Shown in pieces: positions 17,736-26,252 of a DNA stretch of 64,000 nt; positions within the stretch are counted from its first letter, which is position 1; each line of letters opens with the position of its first letter. Both the position numbers and the translations under genes were made by a program. The DNA lies in contig PAVO01000019.1 in the NCBI GenBank assembly GCA_002713215.1, positions 62,001 to 126,000 of the forward strand, given 5' to 3'. The stretch comes from Crocinitomicaceae bacterium (GTDB taxonomy: Bacteria > Bacteroidota > Bacteroidia > Flavobacteriales_G > Salibacteraceae). The notes under the pieces are model-generated. The model was not told the DNA's origin, did no database searches, and saw only the letters and a list, made by a program, of their open reading frames with translations.

Positions 17736-19415
17736 TTAATTAAACTTCCACTTTTTCCATTCTTCACCTACTGCAGGACTCGAGTTGATCTGGGGTGTTT
17801 GCTCCGATTCGTTGACAAAAACGGCCTTAATTCCAACATTTTCTTTCAGGTAACCCTGCATATCTGAATAAGAAGTATTACCACCTGTTTCCTGTAATTT
17901 CTTGAGCAAATAGTAGGTAAATAGCCCATGTCGTTCCTTGTGAAAGGGTTGGGCAGTTTCGTTGCCGCTGCTTGCTGAGAAAATCACAATATTACCATCC
18001 AGGTAATCCGCTTTAGGAACAATCTTCACCCCTCGGGCACTCATTAATCCTTTGTTTCGGGCACCGCCACTAAAACAAGCATCAAGGAAAACCGTAATTC
18101 TTTTGCTTTCAAATTCAGTGAGTGTTTTATATATGTCGTTCATCTTAAACGCATATTTCAAGTCTGTGGCACTAACATCTACAGGAATAAGGTATGCATC
18201 CTTGGTGTTTTGATCCGGAAATCCATGACCGGCATAGTAGAATACAACCTCAGCCTTTCCATTCGACAACTCAATGGCCTTATTAATCTTTATAAGGGCC
18301 CTATTTAGCTCAACAATTTTGGCGTCGAGTAAATAGACAATGTTTTCAGTTGGAATACCCAATACTTGTTCCGCATACCTCTTAAATACTTCCGCGTCCC
18401 GATTAGCATAATCTACATTCGATTCCTTGCTAAGCGTGGGCTGGTAACTTTGATAATCTTCGTTACCAATGATTAAGGCATACCGATATTCGTTCTTCTT
18501 AGCCCCTTGTGGAATATTGATATCCACCGAACTAACATAATTGGAGGGTTTAACAACCGCGGGTTTTTCCGCACTTACGTCTTTTTTGATTTCTGTATTC
18601 GTAGGGCGTTTTGGTTTCTCAGCCAGAACCGCATTACTTGGAACGGGAAGCGGAACATAATAATTGTCGCTCCACATTTCAATGTTGTTTTTTCTCAATC
18701 GTTTTTCTACCCGCTGAACAAAGAAATCGACATCATCTTTTTCGTATTCGTCAGCTACCTTGGTATAAAACTTATGTTGTTCGTCTTGAGGAAGAAGAGC
18801 AATCTTATCAAGTACGATCTGGCGGTAGGTTAAACGCTTCCACTCTTCCATAGTAAAGTGAATGGAATTTGCCCAACTATTTCTAAATCCAACTCCACCG
18901 GTTTCACCCTTCATTTGCTGAATCAGGATCAAATCCCGGGACTCAATATCGAAAAATGCATAATAAAGAACACTTTCATCGTTGTATTCATTGAATGTTT
19001 CAACAAAGATTACCATACCTAAACCCGCATCTTGGGGCAGATTGTAGTTTCTAACGGCTTCAAATATTTTAGCGCGTTCAATTTTGTGCGATCCATTGGT
19101 TCGAAGTGAATTGGCATCCACCATGCGGTTAGTACCATCTAAGAACCGGGGGTAATAAAATGCTTTTTTAAAGTCGAATAGTCTCTCTACATTATACTTA
19201 TCTCTTTCGACAAATAGTAGGTCGTTCCAGGCCCTGAAATAGTGTTCAACAATTTTACTCTCCTGATCAAAATCGTCACCAATCATTTTCGATTGGGAGA
19301 AATCAAGCCCATAGAAATGAACTTCATTCTGATTGTAAATATATTCGGTATTTTGTGCCTGAGACTGGAACCCAAGTACGTATAGTCCGATTAAGATTAT
19401 TATTAATTGCTTCAT
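17736..19415 (-). CDS. Secreted caspase-like (C14) cysteine peptidase
   Basis: 559 residues. Signal peptide MKQLIIILIGLYVLGFQSQAQ, then a region of about 250 residues with no recognised domain, a Pro/Lys-rich linker (about 258-292), and a caspase/p20-like domain from NEYRYALIIGNEDY (about 308). The catalytic pair is intact: His397 in FYYAGHGF and Cys447 in FLDACFSGG. This is the bacterial orthocaspase/peptidase C14 group, cleaving after basic residues in studied members. Export makes a cytosolic suicide role unlikely for this copy; processing of secreted proteins is more plausible. It forms an operon with the DUF4384 gene just downstream. Confidence 0.88.
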   Translation of the reverse strand: MKQLIIILIGLYVLGFQSQAQNTEYIYNQNEVHFYGLDFSQSKMIGDDFDQESKIVEHYFRAWNDLLFVERDKYNVERLFDFKKAFYYPRFLDGTNRMVDANSLRTNGSHKIERAKIFEAVRNYNLPQDAGLGMVIFVETFNEYNDESVLYYAFFDIESRDLILIQQMKGETGGVGFRNSWANSIHFTMEEWKRLTYRQIVLDKIALLPQDEQHKFYTKVADEYEKDDVDFFVQRVEKRLRKNNIEMWSDNYYVPLPVPSNAVLAEKPKRPTNTEIKKDVSAEKPAVVKPSNYVSSVDINIPQGAKKNEYRYALIIGNEDYQSYQPTLSKESNVDYANRDAEVFKRYAEQVLGIPTENIVYLLDAKIVELNRALIKINKAIELSNGKAEVVFYYAGHGFPDQNTKDAYLIPVDVSATDLKYAFKMNDIYKTLTEFESKRITVFLDACFSGGARNKGLMSARGVKIVPKADYLDGNIVIFSASSGNETAQPFHKERHGLFTYYLLKKLQETGGNTSYSDMQGYLKENVGIKAVFVNESEQTPQINSSPAVGEEWKKWKFN

Positions 19416-19510
19416 TAGTAAAAAATAATTCGATAAAATTAGTATTTATATGTCCTTGAATATGTAATTCTGCCTCCTTAAAGAACGCGCACAATACAAT
19501 TACCGTACCT

Positions 19511-20797
19511 ATGATGAATAAAATCCAATTTCAAGATGCAAGTGAAGCCGTAAAAGCCGTTAAATCAGGTGATCGAATATTTATACATACGGCCGCTGCA
19601 ACGCCAAGGTTATTGGTAAATGCACTCACCCAAAGAGGGGATGAACTCAAAGATGTAGACATTGTAAGTATTCACACGGAATGGGAAGCGCCCTATGTAG
19701 ATGAAAAGTATAACGGAGTATTCAATATCAAATCTTTTTTTGTTGGAGGAAACATTCGGCAAGCGGTAAATTCGGGTCGGGCGAGCTATATTCCCATGTT
19801 TTTAAGCGAAATACCGGGGTATTTTAGGAGGGGTGAAATGCCATTAGATGTTGCCTTGATTCAGGTATCGGAACCCGATAAGCATGGCTTTTGCTCCCTG
19901 GGGGTTTCCGTTGATGTTACGGATGCCGCGACTGATATGGCTAAAACAGTCATTGCACAGGTTAACCCCAATATGCCCAGAACTCACGGGGATGGACTCA
20001 TTCACAGCTCGGAAATTGATGCATTTGTTTATTGCGACGATCCGTTGTACGAAGTAGATTATCGGGAACCTACGGAAATTGAAATGGCCATTGGGAACCA
20101 CATTGCGGGAATTGTTGAAGACGGGGCTACCCTTCAAACTGGAATAGGTGGAATTCCAAATGCGGCACTTAAGGCCTTGCAGCATCACAAGAATTTAGGA
20201 ATGCACTCCGAAATGTTTTCCGATGGAATTATTGAGTTAGTTGAACGAGGTGTTTTAACTGGTTTTCATAAGCATTCTCATCAGGAAAAGATTGTTAGCG
20301 GATTCTGCATCGGCAGTAAAAAACTGTATGATTTTATCGATGATAATCCGCTCATCCAAATGTGTGATGTAGGTTGGGTAAATAATACCAGTGTTATTTC
20401 CAAAAACCCAAAAGTAACTGCTATAAATAGTGCCATTGAAGTGGATTTGTTTGGTCAGGTATGCGCAGATAGCATTGGTTCAAGGCAGTACTCAGGTGTA
20501 GGAGGGCAGATGGACTTTATTCGAGGTGCTTCTCTGTCAGAAGGAGGCAAGCCTATTATTGCGTTACCGAGTACCACAAAAAAGGGAGTATCGCGGATTG
20601 CACCACTTCTCAATAAGGGAGCAAGTGTGGTTACTACCCGAGCACACGTTCACTACGTTATTACCGAATATGGGGTTGCTTATTTATATGGCAAAAGCCT
20701 TAGGGAAAGGGCTAAGGCACTAATTAATATCGCTCACCCCAACAATCGTGAGTCGTTATTAAAAGAAGCCCGAGATAAGATAAAATTGAAGATTTAA
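19511..20797 (+). CDS. Acetyl-CoA hydrolase/CoA-transferase family protein
   Basis: Two-domain family I-like CoA-transferase of the acetate/4-hydroxybutyrate CoA-transferase type, exchanging CoA between carboxylic acids or hydrolysing acetyl-CoA. Seen: N-terminal domain with HTAAATPRLLVNAL, the glycine loop TGIGGIPNAAL (about residue 206), GVGGQMDFIRGA and VITEYGVAYL, whose Glu is the expected catalytic residue. Length 428 is typical. There are two adjacent ATG codons (19511 and 19514); either may be used. It converges with nadD (3-bp gap) and is monocistronic. The actual acyl substrate cannot be told from sequence. Confidence 0.88.
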   Translation: MMNKIQFQDASEAVKAVKSGDRIFIHTAAATPRLLVNALTQRGDELKDVDIVSIHTEWEAPYVDEKYNGVFNIKSFFVGGNIRQAVNSGRASYIPMFLSEIPGYFRRGEMPLDVALIQVSEPDKHGFCSLGVSVDVTDAATDMAKTVIAQVNPNMPRTHGDGLIHSSEIDAFVYCDDPLYEVDYREPTEIEMAIGNHIAGIVEDGATLQTGIGGIPNAALKALQHHKNLGMHSEMFSDGIIELVERGVLTGFHKHSHQEKIVSGFCIGSKKLYDFIDDNPLIQMCDVGWVNNTSVISKNPKVTAINSAIEVDLFGQVCADSIGSRQYSGVGGQMDFIRGASLSEGGKPIIALPSTTKKGVSRIAPLLNKGASVVTTRAHVHYVITEYGVAYLYGKSLRERAKALINIAHPNNRESLLKEARDKIKLKI

Positions 20798-20800
20798 ATG

Positions 20801-21403
20801 CTACTCGTAGAAATGCATCTCGTCAACGTATTTCCACACTGGGTCACTTAGCAAATAGCGTACGTCCTTCTTTTCTTTAATGGCTTTCCGAATAAAGCTA
20901 GCTGATATTTTCATTACGGGGGCGTCAATCATTTCTACATTGGGGTGGTCAACCAAGGAATTCGTTTCATACTTGGTTAATTGTGCTTCTTCCTGAATGG
21001 TAAGCACTCGTGGGTAGACAATCAATCTGTGATTTGAAATAATGGATTCGTGGTTTTTCCACTTATGGAATGTCCTTAGGTTGTCTTCACCCATTATAAG
21101 GTCAAATTGATGCTGAGGATATTGGTCTTTTAGATAAGCTAGGGTATGCGAAGTGTATGAGGGCTTTTCCAGTTTAAATTCTATATCGCATGCTTTGAGC
21201 TTGTTGTTGTCTTCAATGGCCCTATTCACCAGGGCCAAACGATGGTAATCAGCAAGAAGCGAATCCTTTTGTTTCATCGGATTTCGAGGTGTAACCACCA
21301 ACCAAACCTTGTCTAAACCACTGTATTGAGCCATGTGATTGGCAATTACCAGATGCCCAACATGGATGGGGTTAAATGTTCCGAAATACAGTCCGATTCT
21401 CAT
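20801..21403 (-). CDS. nadD: Nicotinate-nucleotide adenylyltransferase
   Basis: Forms deamido-NAD from nicotinate mononucleotide and ATP in NAD synthesis. Nucleotidyltransferase motif GTFNPIHVGHL is at residues 9-19, KQKDSLLADYHRL follows, and the second ATP motif ISASFIRKAI is near the C-terminus (about 177). Length 200 is normal. Last gene of the yicC-gmk-nadD operon: its start overlaps the gmk stop by 4 bp, so the two are translationally coupled. This cluster is common in Bacteroidota. Confidence 0.95.
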   Translation of the reverse strand: MRIGLYFGTFNPIHVGHLVIANHMAQYSGLDKVWLVVTPRNPMKQKDSLLADYHRLALVNRAIEDNNKLKACDIEFKLEKPSYTSHTLAYLKDQYPQHQFDLIMGEDNLRTFHKWKNHESIISNHRLIVYPRVLTIQEEAQLTKYETNSLVDHPNVEMIDAPVMKISASFIRKAIKEKKDVRYLLSDPVWKYVDEMHFYE

Positions 21404-21975
21404 TTGCTTAAAAAGTCTTTCACTAAACCTTCAGCATTGGTAAATGCCTCATCCAGATTTTTGTTGATCAGGATTTCATCAAACTCTTTGGCAAAGGCAA
21501 GTTCTTTGCCTGCTTTATCCAACCTCATTCTTATTTTTTCCTCACTTTCGGTAGCCCTTGATCTCAACCGTTTTTCTAATTCTTGTTGATTAGGAGGTTG
21601 CACAAAAACAGAAAGAGCACTTTTCCCCAGCTGCTTTTTGAGGTTTAGGCCACCGATTACGTCAACATCAAAAATGACGCACTTTCCTTCACTCCAGATC
21701 CGCCCAATTTCTTCCTTTAAGGTGCCGTAAAACTGGTCCGGGTAAACTTCTTCCCACTCCAGGAGTTCCTCATTTTTTATTTTCTCTTTGAAGTCAGCCG
21801 GAGACAAAAAATAATAATCCGTACCATGTATTTCCTGCCCCCGTTGTTCTCTGCTGGTTGCTGATATGGAGAATGAAAGGTCAGAAATTTTGCCTAATAA
21901 GTGATGCACGATGGTGGTCTTACCTGCACCGGATGGGGCAGAAAAAATGATTGCTTTTCCGTTTTGCCCCTTCAC
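21400..21975 (-). CDS. gmk: Guanylate kinase
   Basis: Phosphorylates GMP to GDP with ATP. P-loop SAPSGAGKTT at about residues 12-21; GMP-binding segments SATSREQRGQEIHGTDYYF and EWEEVYPDQFYGT; the lid-region arginines are in RLRSRATESEEKIRMRL. Length 191 is standard. It begins 4 bp after the yicC stop and overlaps nadD by 4 bp, so all three genes are read as one operon from the promoter upstream of yicC. Confidence 0.96.
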   Translation of the reverse strand: MKGQNGKAIIFSAPSGAGKTTIVHHLLGKISDLSFSISATSREQRGQEIHGTDYYFLSPADFKEKIKNEELLEWEEVYPDQFYGTLKEEIGRIWSEGKCVIFDVDVIGGLNLKKQLGKSALSVFVQPPNQQELEKRLRSRATESEEKIRMRLDKAGKELAFAKEFDEILINKNLDEAFTNAEGLVKDFLSK

Positions 21976-21979
21976 CTTA

Positions 21980-22852
21980 TTAGAGGATGTTAAGTACTTG
22001 TTCTTTTATCTTTTCAAGCTCATCCTTCATTTGAACCACATGCTTTTGCATTCCGGCATGGTTCGATTTGGATCCAATAGTATTGATTTCACGACCCATT
22101 TCCTGGCTAATAAAGCCCAGTTTTTTACCTTGAGACTTACCAGAATCCATGGTTTTTCTAAAATAATCCAAGTGCGTATTCAGCCGAACTTCTTCTTCTG
22201 TAATATCTAGCTTTTCCAGGTAGTAAATCAATTCCTGTTCAAAACGATTTTGATCCAATGATTTGAGATCTTCTTCGTTTTCCTTGAACCGGTTAAGCAA
22301 TTTTTCTCTTTTTTCTTCAATACGTTGAGGAGCATATACCTGGATTTCCTTCAAGTACGTAGAAATATTATCCAGGCGCTTAACTAAATCGGTTTCCAAT
22401 TGCTTTCCTTCTTCTGTTCTGAATGTATCTATCTCAACAAGCGCCTGGTCAATCAATTCAACTATGGCATTCCATTCTTCCGGGTCAGCTTCGTAAGACA
22501 GATTTTCCAACACTCCCGGCATTTTCATGACAAGGTCCATAAAATCACCGCCCTCATCAAGTTCCGTACTTAATTCTTTCAACTGTTTATAATACCCTTT
22601 GGCCAATAGTTGATTAATGGTAGCCGCGGAACTTGATTCTACATTTTCAATGGAAATAAAAACATCGATCTTGCCCCGGTCCAGTTTAGCCGCAACACGA
22701 TTTCTAACGATCAGTTCTTTGTCACGGTAACTGCTAGGCAGCCGCATCTTAGTATCATTGGTTTTAGAATTCAACGATTTGATTTCTACCGTAATTTTTT
22801 TTCCTTCAAACTCTCCCGAAGCTTTTCCAAAGCCCGTCATCGAACGTATCAT
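21980..22852 (-). CDS. YicC/YloC-family endoribonuclease
   Basis: 290 residues. I use the ATG at 22852, giving the family N-terminus MIRSMTGFGKASGEF; the frame can be extended to a TTG at 22861, which is less likely. C-terminal DUF1732 domain present (LDYFRKTMDSGKSQGKKLGFISQEMGREINTIGSK). E. coli YicC and relatives are endoribonucleases that affect sRNA turnover; the role here is inferred from the family. First gene of yicC-gmk-nadD, with a TACCTTTG element 16 nt upstream of the ATG. Confidence 0.92.
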   Translation of the reverse strand: MIRSMTGFGKASGEFEGKKITVEIKSLNSKTNDTKMRLPSSYRDKELIVRNRVAAKLDRGKIDVFISIENVESSSAATINQLLAKGYYKQLKELSTELDEGGDFMDLVMKMPGVLENLSYEADPEEWNAIVELIDQALVEIDTFRTEEGKQLETDLVKRLDNISTYLKEIQVYAPQRIEEKREKLLNRFKENEEDLKSLDQNRFEQELIYYLEKLDITEEEVRLNTHLDYFRKTMDSGKSQGKKLGFISQEMGREINTIGSKSNHAGMQKHVVQMKDELEKIKEQVLNIL

Positions 22853-22868
22853 GCCGTACAATTTGCGG

Positions 22869-22876
22869 CAAAGGTA
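22869..22876 (-). promoter_or_regulatory. -7 promoter element (TACCTTTG) of the yicC-gmk-nadD operon
   Basis: Perfect TAnnTTTG on the minus strand, 16 nt before the ATG at 22852, in the 33-bp gap after the upstream EamA gene. Confidence 0.55.
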
Positions 22877-22885
22877 GTAATCGAG

Positions 22886-23773
22886 CTAATTGAATTTTCT
22901 GCTCACCAAAAAAACGCCTGAAAAGATCAGTAAGGTTGCTATTATCTTAATCAGGTCTAATTCATCCTTACCTAACATGATGGCAAAAAATGCAGCAAAA
23001 ACGGGTTGAAAATAAATATAGGTACTAACCGTAGCGGGTCTCAGGGATTTTAACCCTATGGTTCCAAGTAAGTAGGCAAAAAAGGTGGTAAAAATCACTA
23101 CAAATCCTGTTTTTAACCAAATGTCCAAAGTGAAACTTTGCCATTCAATTTCGTTGAATTGATTGAATCCGAATGGTATAATAAACAGAAAGCCAAAGGT
23201 GAAAACCCATTTGATAACGGTTAGTGGTTCGTACTTTCTCATCAATGGGCTCACAATTACCAAATAGATACCATAAGACATGGAGTTTATAAATACCAAC
23301 AAATCACCATACCAGGTGGAAGTATCTATGGTAAAGTCTCCTTTAAATAGGATTAAAATAGCCGCTCCAACTATTCCCAGGGAAATACCGGTTATTTTTT
23401 GAAACGTTATTCGATCATGAAGAATAATGGATGCCGCTAACAAAACCAGTACCGGATTGGTTGTCATAATAATTGCAGCATTTATGGGCGAGGTTATGCT
23501 CAATCCAGAAAAAAAAGTCAGTTGGTTTAAGGCCACTCCAAAAAAGCCACATAGGGCTAACCTTTTAAAATCTTGCCTTTCTATTTTTTCTTGCCCGTAT
23601 AAAAAAGAAACGGTCCAAAAAAGACTCAAGGCACCCATGGCACGTAAAAAAATAAAACCAAAGGGTTTGATGTAACCAGGCATTACATCCTTGGCAAAGG
23701 TGTAGTTGATTCCATAAATCAGGTTTGCCGAAAGAACAGCCAGGTGGGCAACAAGAGTCTTGCTTCGCATCAA
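22886..23773 (-). CDS. EamA/DMT-family transporter
   Basis: 295 residues with ten predicted helices in two EamA repeats (first ending near ILFKGDFTIDTS, second starting GDLLVFINSMSYGIYL). Drug/metabolite transporter superfamily; members export amino acids, nucleosides or other metabolites. Substrate unknown. Begins 6 bp after the ArsC-like gene on the same strand and is probably co-transcribed with it. A second, unrelated-looking EamA gene lies at 26253. Confidence 0.87.
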   Translation of the reverse strand: MMRSKTLVAHLAVLSANLIYGINYTFAKDVMPGYIKPFGFIFLRAMGALSLFWTVSFLYGQEKIERQDFKRLALCGFFGVALNQLTFFSGLSITSPINAAIIMTTNPVLVLLAASIILHDRITFQKITGISLGIVGAAILILFKGDFTIDTSTWYGDLLVFINSMSYGIYLVIVSPLMRKYEPLTVIKWVFTFGFLFIIPFGFNQFNEIEWQSFTLDIWLKTGFVVIFTTFFAYLLGTIGLKSLRPATVSTYIYFQPVFAAFFAIMLGKDELDLIKIIATLLIFSGVFLVSRKFN

Positions 23774-23779
23774 CGTTTT

Positions 23780-24133
23780 TTATGCTAACGCACTAGCTGC
23801 TTGTTCTATTACTTTTTTTGAATTACCTACAAATTGCTGGTCATCAATCTGAATTACAGGACGTTTTAGAAAAGTGTATTCATCCAATATAAGGTTCCGG
23901 ATGTCAGATTCAGACAACTGTTTTTCAGCCAACCCCATGCTTTTGTACTTCATTGCTCTTCTTGAAAACAGAGCATCATAACTTCCTGACTTCTCTGCCA
24001 TCATGTCGATTTGCTCGGGTGTAATTTTATTAGTTTTGATGTCCTGAAATTCGAAGCCTTTGTTGTGCAAATCCAGCTCTCGTATTATTCGCTGGCAAGT
24101 ACTACAAGTTGAAAGATGATATATTTTTTTCAT
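23780..24133 (-). CDS. ArsC/Spx-family thioredoxin-like protein
   Basis: 117 residues from the ATG at 24133. The open frame extends 74 codons further upstream, but that part covers the divergent promoter region and has no family similarity. The N-terminal motif STCSTCQRI is the CxxC of this family, and FLKRPVIQIDDQQFVG near residue 90 is the ArsC RP-type motif. The family includes glutaredoxin-dependent arsenate reductases and Spx regulators. The CxxC form and the arginine-proline segment fit the reductase-like YffB/ArsC branch, but arsenate activity is not proven. The TACCTTTG promoter element lies 18 nt upstream. Confidence 0.85.
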   Translation of the reverse strand: MKKIYHLSTCSTCQRIIRELDLHNKGFEFQDIKTNKITPEQIDMMAEKSGSYDALFSRRAMKYKSMGLAEKQLSESDIRNLILDEYTFLKRPVIQIDDQQFVGNSKKVIEQAASALA

Positions 24134-24151
24134 GTTTGAATAGAATTTGGA

Positions 24152-24159
24152 CAAAGGTA
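24152..24159 (-). promoter_or_regulatory. -7 promoter element (TACCTTTG) of the ArsC-like/EamA operon
   Basis: Perfect TAnnTTTG on the minus strand, 18 nt before the ATG at 24133. Located in the 58-bp divergent region with the flippase-like gene. Confidence 0.6.
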
Positions 24160-24191
24160 ATCGGAGAAGAATAAGAGAGGGAGAACAGATC

Positions 24192-25274
24192 GTGGCGAAG
24201 CAAAAAAAGAAATCAAGTCCGGTAAGACAATTACTCAGTCCAACACGAATTTTTATTCCCGTTGTTATTGGTTTAGGAGTAGCTGTTTGGTTTCTCTGGA
24301 AAGAAATTGACTTTGATAAAATTACCAAGCTCGATTGGGGCTGGATGACTGCCATTTGGCTTTTTTGTGCATTGCTTATGGTTGCTACACGCGACCTGGG
24401 TTATATGTACCGTATTCGGGTGCTAACCGACAACGAAATTAAGTGGCGAAACTCCTTTGATGTAATCATGCTTTGGGAATTTGCATCGGCTATTTCACCT
24501 TCGGTTGTCGGTGGCTCTGCAGTGGCATTATTTATTGTCAATAAAGAGGGAATTAACCTGGGTAGAAGTACAGCTGTTGTAATGGTAACCGCCTTTCTGG
24601 ATGAACTATTCTATATTGTTATGGTACCTATAGTACTTGCCTTTGTTGGTACTTCACATTTGTTTCCTGATGAATTGCGCAAAGTATTCGGGTTTAACTT
24701 GGGCATGCAGGAGGTATTCTATGTAGGGTATGGCTTTATAGTATTGCTTACTTCAATTATTCTTAGTGCTATATTTATTGCACCCCGCGGGTTTAAAAAG
24801 CTGATCATGCGGCTTACCTTTTTTAGTTTTTTGAAAAAGTATAGGGCAGACGCTATTCAAACCGGTAATGATATTATTACTACATCCAGAGAACTTAAAG
24901 GAAAACCGATTTCTTTTTGGGCTAAAGCATTTGGGGCAACACTGTTCTCGTGGACGGCAAGGTTTTGGGTTGTAAATTTTCTTATCCTGGCGGTAGGCAG
25001 TCTTACATTTAATGACCATATGATGGTGTATGGTCGTCAACTGGTTATGTGGGTTATTATGCTCATTAGCCCTACGCCTGGTGGGGCTGGAGTTGCCGAA
25101 TACATGTTCACGCAATTTTTAGGTGACTACATTACGGAAGGGTTCCCCGGTGTAGTTGCATTGTTATGGCGATTATTCACTTATTATCCTTACCTGTTTA
25201 TTGGAGTCATTGTGTTGCCGGGTTGGTTAAGGAGGGTCTATTTGAAACGAAAGTTGATTAGTTTTAAAAAATAG
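24192..25274 (+). CDS. Lysylphosphatidylglycerol-synthase TM-domain (flippase-like) protein
   Basis: 360 residues from a GTG start at 24192 (VAKQKKKSS), chosen because a GAGAGGGAG stretch lies just upstream; a TTG at 24147 in the same frame would add a very basic leader and overlap the divergent promoter. Eight or so helices of the UPF0104/LPG_synthase_TM family, with the family segments SAISPSVVGGSAVALFIV and LISPTPGGAGVAEYMF. These domains act as lipid flippases in MprF; stand-alone members are less well known. The following HNH gene starts 2 bp after the stop, so they share an mRNA. Confidence 0.87.
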   Translation: MAKQKKKSSPVRQLLSPTRIFIPVVIGLGVAVWFLWKEIDFDKITKLDWGWMTAIWLFCALLMVATRDLGYMYRIRVLTDNEIKWRNSFDVIMLWEFASAISPSVVGGSAVALFIVNKEGINLGRSTAVVMVTAFLDELFYIVMVPIVLAFVGTSHLFPDELRKVFGFNLGMQEVFYVGYGFIVLLTSIILSAIFIAPRGFKKLIMRLTFFSFLKKYRADAIQTGNDIITTSRELKGKPISFWAKAFGATLFSWTARFWVVNFLILAVGSLTFNDHMMVYGRQLVMWVIMLISPTPGGAGVAEYMFTQFLGDYITEGFPGVVALLWRLFTYYPYLFIGVIVLPGWLRRVYLKRKLISFKK

Positions 25275-25276
25275 CT

Positions 25277-26251
25277 ATGGTGAAAACCAATCGAATGAAC
25301 CTAAAAAGTTTTCTTGACAAATATGAAATTCTTGCTGATAGCCAATCATTTGTTGGTGCATATCGGAAGGGTGTAAAGAAGCGATGTAAGTTTTGTGGCA
25401 AAACCGAGCCAGAGACCACATTCAAAATGAAGCCCCATGTGATATCAGAATTATTTGGAAAAAATAACGTAACAAGTAATGAAGAATGTGATTATTGTAA
25501 TAATCGCTTTTCGAGGTATGAATCAGACCTTGCCAATTTTATCAGCCCGTACAATTCGATTTTAGGCCGGAAAACAAAGAAAAAGGTTCCAATATTTCAG
25601 AGTAGAAAATCAGGTAAGAATGCTCCTACAACCATAAGGTTTACTGAAGGTAACCCTCATATTTTTTGGGGTAAAAATTTATCTGATTTTACAATTGATG
25701 AAGAGGCAGGAATACTATCGGTCCGAATACAGAAAAAGAAGTATAACCCTATGAACATATATAAGATGTTCTCCAAAATTGCAATTTCATTGTCACCAGA
25801 TTCAGAATTAAGTGAAATGAACGCAACCATTCACTGGATTTTAAATGAGGATCGGGTTGCTCTTGACATACCCCCATTTGTTTGGCGTAATCGATTATTT
25901 AGAAAGTATTTTAAGACTCCTTCAGCAGTGCTTCATATTAGAAAACCCTCAAAAGAAGATTCAAAGACTTACCTTCCGAAATATTGTTTAATAGTTTATA
26001 CAGGAAATTTAATTTTTCAAATGTTTCTGCCGCTTATAAATGAGTCTATCGAAAATTCTGACATGGGTAAAGAACTGTCCCTAGAAATCTATCCAGGCTT
26101 TGCTCTCGATTATGATCATCGAGATTTTGAGTCAAGACAAAAGCCTATTAAGGTCAAATTTCATACAAAGGATTACCTGTTAGATAATTATGTTCCTATC
26201 GAAGAGGATGAGATGATACATTTTAAATTCGATGGTATCGAAAGCGGTTAA
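25277..26251 (+). CDS. HNH_5-type zinc-finger nuclease-like protein
   Basis: 324 residues. The N-terminal part carries an HNH_5-type motif: C37-x2-C40 (RCKFCGK), His54 in KPHVISE, and C71-x2-C74 (ECDYCNNRFS), a zinc-ribbon form of the HNH fold. The rest (about 95-324) is unrecognised; it is not hydrophobic and has no second nuclease motif. HNH_5 proteins occur as stand-alone genes and in defence islands, and their targets are mostly unknown. It starts 2 bp after the flippase-like gene, which may be chance coupling. DNA cleavage activity is not shown. Confidence 0.78.
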   Translation: MVKTNRMNLKSFLDKYEILADSQSFVGAYRKGVKKRCKFCGKTEPETTFKMKPHVISELFGKNNVTSNEECDYCNNRFSRYESDLANFISPYNSILGRKTKKKVPIFQSRKSGKNAPTTIRFTEGNPHIFWGKNLSDFTIDEEAGILSVRIQKKKYNPMNIYKMFSKIAISLSPDSELSEMNATIHWILNEDRVALDIPPFVWRNRLFRKYFKTPSAVLHIRKPSKEDSKTYLPKYCLIVYTGNLIFQMFLPLINESIENSDMGKELSLEIYPGFALDYDHRDFESRQKPIKVKFHTKDYLLDNYVPIEEDEMIHFKFDGIESG

Positions 26252-26252
26252 T

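Noticed and set aside
16934-19415. Caspase/DUF4384 pair as an abortive-infection system
   Set aside because: Both proteins carry signal peptides, and there is no sensor, nuclease or other defence gene beside them. An exported protease role fits better.
24134-24355. N-terminal extension of the ArsC-like protein
   Set aside because: The extra 74 codons cover the divergent promoter and the start of the flippase-like gene and have no similarity to the family.
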